A stretch of DNA of 14,462 bases from NCBI GenBank assembly GCA_016303095.1, contig JAEDMH010000051.1:1-14462 (forward strand), in the 5' to 3' direction. This stretch comes from Lentisphaeria bacterium. GTDB taxonomy: Bacteria > Verrucomicrobiota > Lentisphaeria > Oligosphaerales > Oligosphaeraceae. This document shows positions 14,258 through 14,462 of the stretch, piece by piece; position 1 is the stretch's first letter, and every line of letters starts with the position of its first letter. Both the position numbers and the translations under genes were made by a program. Under the pieces are notes generated by a model. That model saw only the letters and a program-made list of their open reading frames with translations, had not been told where the DNA came from and searched no databases.

Positions 14258-14278
14258 GCCCCAATCAAAGAGAGATGG

Positions 14279-14296
14279 TTCTAGAGATTCTAGAGA
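14279..14296. repeat. 9-bp tandem direct repeat
   Basis: TTCTAGAGA occurs twice in a row, just before the palindromic repeat units. It could be a target-site-like duplication or part of the repeat's left border; either is speculative. Confidence 0.6.
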
Positions 14297-14299
14297 TGC

Positions 14300-14365
14300 G
14301 CCGGGGGTTGCGCTGGTGCTTCAGCCCCGTCGCCAAGGCCTGTCCTGCCACCCCTACGGGGTTCA
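14300..14365. repeat. Three-block palindromic repeat, unit 1
   Basis: Block a is GCCGGGGGTT (14300-14309), block b TTCAGCCCCGTC (14320-14331) and block c CCACCCCTACGGGGTTCA (14348-14365). Blocks a and b can pair through G-run and C-run, and block c is a CCCC-TAC-GGGG hairpin. The spacers are 10 and 16 nt. It lies in gene-free sequence after the terminator. Confidence 0.75.
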
Positions 14366-14383
14366 ACTTCCTATTTTATTCCT

Positions 14384-14458
14384 GCCGGGGGTTTCGGTCG
14401 GCCCCAAGGGCCTTCCTTCACCCCCGTCTAGCGATCCTCCCACCCCTGCCGGGGTTCA
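14384..14458. repeat. Three-block palindromic repeat, unit 2
   Basis: The same block order as unit 1: GCCGGGGGTT (14384-14393), TTCACCCCCGTC (14417-14428) and CCACCCCTGCCGGGGTTCA (14440-14458). CGGGGGT (14386-14392) pairs perfectly with ACCCCCG (14420-14426). Inside this a second hairpin, GGCCC-CAA-GGGCC (14400-14412), fills the spacer. Block c can form CCCC/GGGG. More units may continue past the window end. Confidence 0.78.
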
Positions 14459-14462
14459 TGAG

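Noticed and set aside
14029..14268. 79-codon minus-strand frame over the lipoprotein and terminator
   Set aside because: It overlaps the terminator stem and the small lipoprotein gene in antisense and has Gly-rich composition with no motif.
14300..14458. CRISPR array
   Set aside because: There are only two units, each with internal palindromes, split into blocks with variable internal spacers; no constant repeat of 24-37 nt with similar-length unique spacers, and no cas gene nearby.
14258..14462. tRNA or other structured RNA gene
   Set aside because: The GGTTCA-like ends of block c recall a T-arm, but no acceptor stem, anticodon arm or D-arm can be laid out around it.

Overview
The window is a high-GC bacterial chromosome segment in which every supported gene lies on the + strand. 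Gaps between genes are short (mostly 10-46 bp, with one 19-bp overlap). The order is a TonB/TolA-like envelope protein (cut by the left edge), NAD kinase, PlsY, lysyl-tRNA synthetase, a UvrD/PcrA-type helicase, a MurA-type enolpyruvyl transferase, a GH78-like glycosidase, a UDP-glucose 6-dehydrogenase that reads like the animal enzyme, a histidine phosphatase and a TIM-barrel sugar isomerase/epimerase. PlsY, MurA and the TonB-like protein indicate a didermal bacterium that makes glycerophospholipids and peptidoglycan precursors. The gene mix, the mostly SD-less C-rich start regions, the tiny lipoprotein and the CCCC/GGGG hairpin repeats at the right end suggest a member of the PVC group (Verrucomicrobiota/Lentisphaerota-like). 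That placement is an inference from general familiarity, not a database result.

Positions 1-12362 look like one long co-directional block, possibly one or a few transcripts. The first half is housekeeping: cofactor (NADP), membrane lipid, translation, DNA repair and cell wall. The second half (7056-12362) is sugar-related: a cytoplasmic GH78-like enzyme, UDP-glucuronate formation, a phosphatase and an isomerase. No transporter, regulator or glycosyltransferase is present to fix the pathway.

After a 184-bp gap with a possible promoter comes a separate three-gene unit (12547-14190): a membrane-anchored coiled-coil protein with a C-terminal beta-rich domain, a 65-residue Ala/Pro/Lys-rich protein with one membrane segment, and a 48-residue lipoprotein. 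It closes with a clear intrinsic terminator at 14213-14257. The first two of these genes have purine-rich ribosome binding sites, unlike most genes of the upstream block. This trio is the best candidate for an undescribed envelope system.

The last 160 bases hold two diverged copies of a three-block palindromic repeat and run off the window edge. Other points worth a look are Asp in place of the usual fosfomycin-target Cys in MurA, four perfect 15-bp repeats in the TonB-like linker, and a 15-bp in-frame tandem duplication in the helicase gene.
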